From NCBI GenBank assembly GCA_947568835.1, contig OX387606.1, positions 8,804,001 to 8,868,000 of the forward strand: a stretch of DNA of 64,000 bases. The letters are read 5' to 3'. Below the pieces are notes generated by a model that saw only the letters and a program-made list of their open reading frames with translations, was not told the origin of the DNA and did no database searches. Position 1 is the first letter of the stretch, and the number at the start of each line of letters is the position of its first letter. Of the stretch, positions 62,901 through 64,000 are shown piece by piece. A program made the translations under genes and the position numbers. Source of the DNA: Protonemura montana (taxonomy: Eukaryota > Arthropoda > Insecta > Plecoptera > Nemouridae).

Positions 62901-64000
62901 TGACAACTGGCCCTGTAGTACTGGTCTAATGGCGTTGGTGAATGAGTGGATGATGATGAGGATGATAATGCATGTTTTGATTTGAGAGAGAGTCTGAGAA
63001 TGTGAGAGATGAGTGACATGCATAAGTGAAATTGTGAAAATTCTTGTACTCAGCGCCTGCACTCAGATCATTCGTTGACATGAGTTTTCATCGCTAAGAT
63101 ACCTCGTGGTTCCCTTAAAACCCATACTTTTTATAAAAAGGTAAGAAAAGGGCGGGATCACAACTTTTCCCACAAATGACACGGGGTTTATGGATCTGGT
63201 CCAAGAGTTGAAGATGATCAGCCAATTACAGACGGTTTTCCAGGTTTTCAGAGTTTGTTACCACGGTGATAACCACTTTACCCCCAAATTTAAGGGTGTG
63301 AAGCTTTATGGAACCGGTCACAGTTAAACAAACGCGGGGAAAACATTTGGTTTTCACCGAATGAGCAATCAATTTCCAATTGTGGGAAATGTTTTTTGAT
63401 AGCTAGTGCACATAAGGTTAAGACAAGGTATAGCATGAGTCTCCAAAACATTATTTCTCAGTACTTTATAATCTGTAATTGTCTTCTAGTTGATTTATGC
63501 ATAGAGGGGTTGGGTATTATAAAAGTTTTGAAGACTCTCAAGCTGTCAGCTAGATATTGCAGTATTGGTCTCCGGGGATGTAGTTTCATTCCTTCACGAA
63601 ACTCAAACTGAAATATCGAGTTAGAAGCCAATGCAGAAAAGAGCCACAAGCAAATTAATTGTTCGCGGTGTACTCTGTTTTTCGATTCGTTTTTCTCTCA
63701 GAAGAGAATTTGCAGTTTATTTCACTTTATTCTTTTAGGTTAGAACAAAACCGCACTGGCTGCAAGCAAAAGGGTGAAATTACTCTATAAAAATAAAATC
63801 TTAATAGAACGCAAACACTCTGAGCCGGAGCATAAGCTATGCAAATGTGGTCTTCTCTTCTTTTTGTTACTTATGTTTGTGACATTAAAAGCCTGGAACA
63901 CTTGTATCTCTATTCTCTAGAAGACGACTAAGCATATAACCGTAGCTGGAGTGGTCTTATCCTTAGCAACGCCTCTGGCCTTTCGAGGTCCTTTCCACGT

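Larger units (their letters stand above)
54855..64000. other. Long non-coding stretch to the window edge
   Basis: No exon could be supported in 9.1 kb. It may be the rest of the intron started at 49567. It contains a run of 23 Gs at 56045-56067, CpG-rich (GACGCC) patches near 55863 and 56880, a TGACGTCA palindrome at 56913-56920, TA runs near 62295 and 62583, and a (TTGA)n patch at 62850-62880. The 127-codon open frame at 60542-60925 is CpG-rich and unrecognised. Confidence 0.45.

Noticed and set aside
62543-63019. 158-codon minus-strand frame
   Set aside because: Much of it is translated simple repeat (NQSINQ, SSSSSS, IYIYFF) from the TTGA, GAT and TA runs.
1-64000. tRNA, rRNA and other structured RNA genes
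   Set aside because: I looked for B-box-like words and cloverleaf arms on both strands and saw none convincing; a covariance-model search would be needed for small nucleolar RNAs in the introns.

Overview
The window looks like nuclear DNA from an arthropod. The genes carry ordinary GT-AG introns, the sequence is AT-rich, and the proteins have typically arthropod forms. The U1-70K protein has the arthropod-like block from its RRM through the [11 protein letters not shown] tail, and the ADP/ATP translocase is close to arthropod forms. I cannot name the species; a crustacean, a chelicerate or a non-holometabolous hexapod would all fit.

Genes, left to right: CPT1 (minus, 8 coding exons, 335-9816, C-terminal part lies off the left edge); lin-7/Veli (minus, 14714-17214, 197 aa); ADP/ATP translocase (minus, 18181-19887, 298 aa); TMEM9 (minus, 20930-21805, 191 aa) head-to-head with WDR77/MEP50 (plus, 22094-24272, 349 aa); SND1/Tudor-SN (minus, 24984-30552, 907 aa), tail-to-tail with WDR77; SNRNP70/U1-70K (minus, 31554-35825, 428 aa); an alpha-1,4-glycosyltransferase of the Gb3-synthase family (minus, 45516-47076, 366 aa); and a first coding exon of an unrecognised long gene (plus, 49424-49566). 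All exon joins were rebuilt by eye from splice sites, reading phase and similarity to remembered families. The first 36 kb is gene-dense and mostly housekeeping: fatty-acid import, ATP/ADP exchange, methylosome and snRNP assembly, spliceosome, RNA processing. The last 15 kb appears non-coding apart from that first exon.

Mobile and repeated DNA: the most notable object is a 1,549-bp element at 39876-41424, with 166-bp inverted repeats flanked by TTAA. It carries two intact, convergent, partly overlapping genes. One encodes a domain like the cytoplasmic 'ballast' of the P2X7 receptor, the other a THAP zinc-finger protein. It looks Kolobok-like but has no recognisable transposase. Other elements are a 3.0-kb inverted-repeat element in a CPT1 intron, a 412-bp foldback MITE in a lin-7 intron (both with 7-bp duplications GTATAAG/GTATAAT), and a very uniform array of 24 copies of a 75-bp unit at 53048-54854.

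Functional links between neighbours are limited. WDR77 (PRMT5 cofactor, Sm-protein methylation) and SNRNP70 both serve snRNP biology, and SND1 binds methylated arginines through its Tudor domain. Their proximity may be chance.
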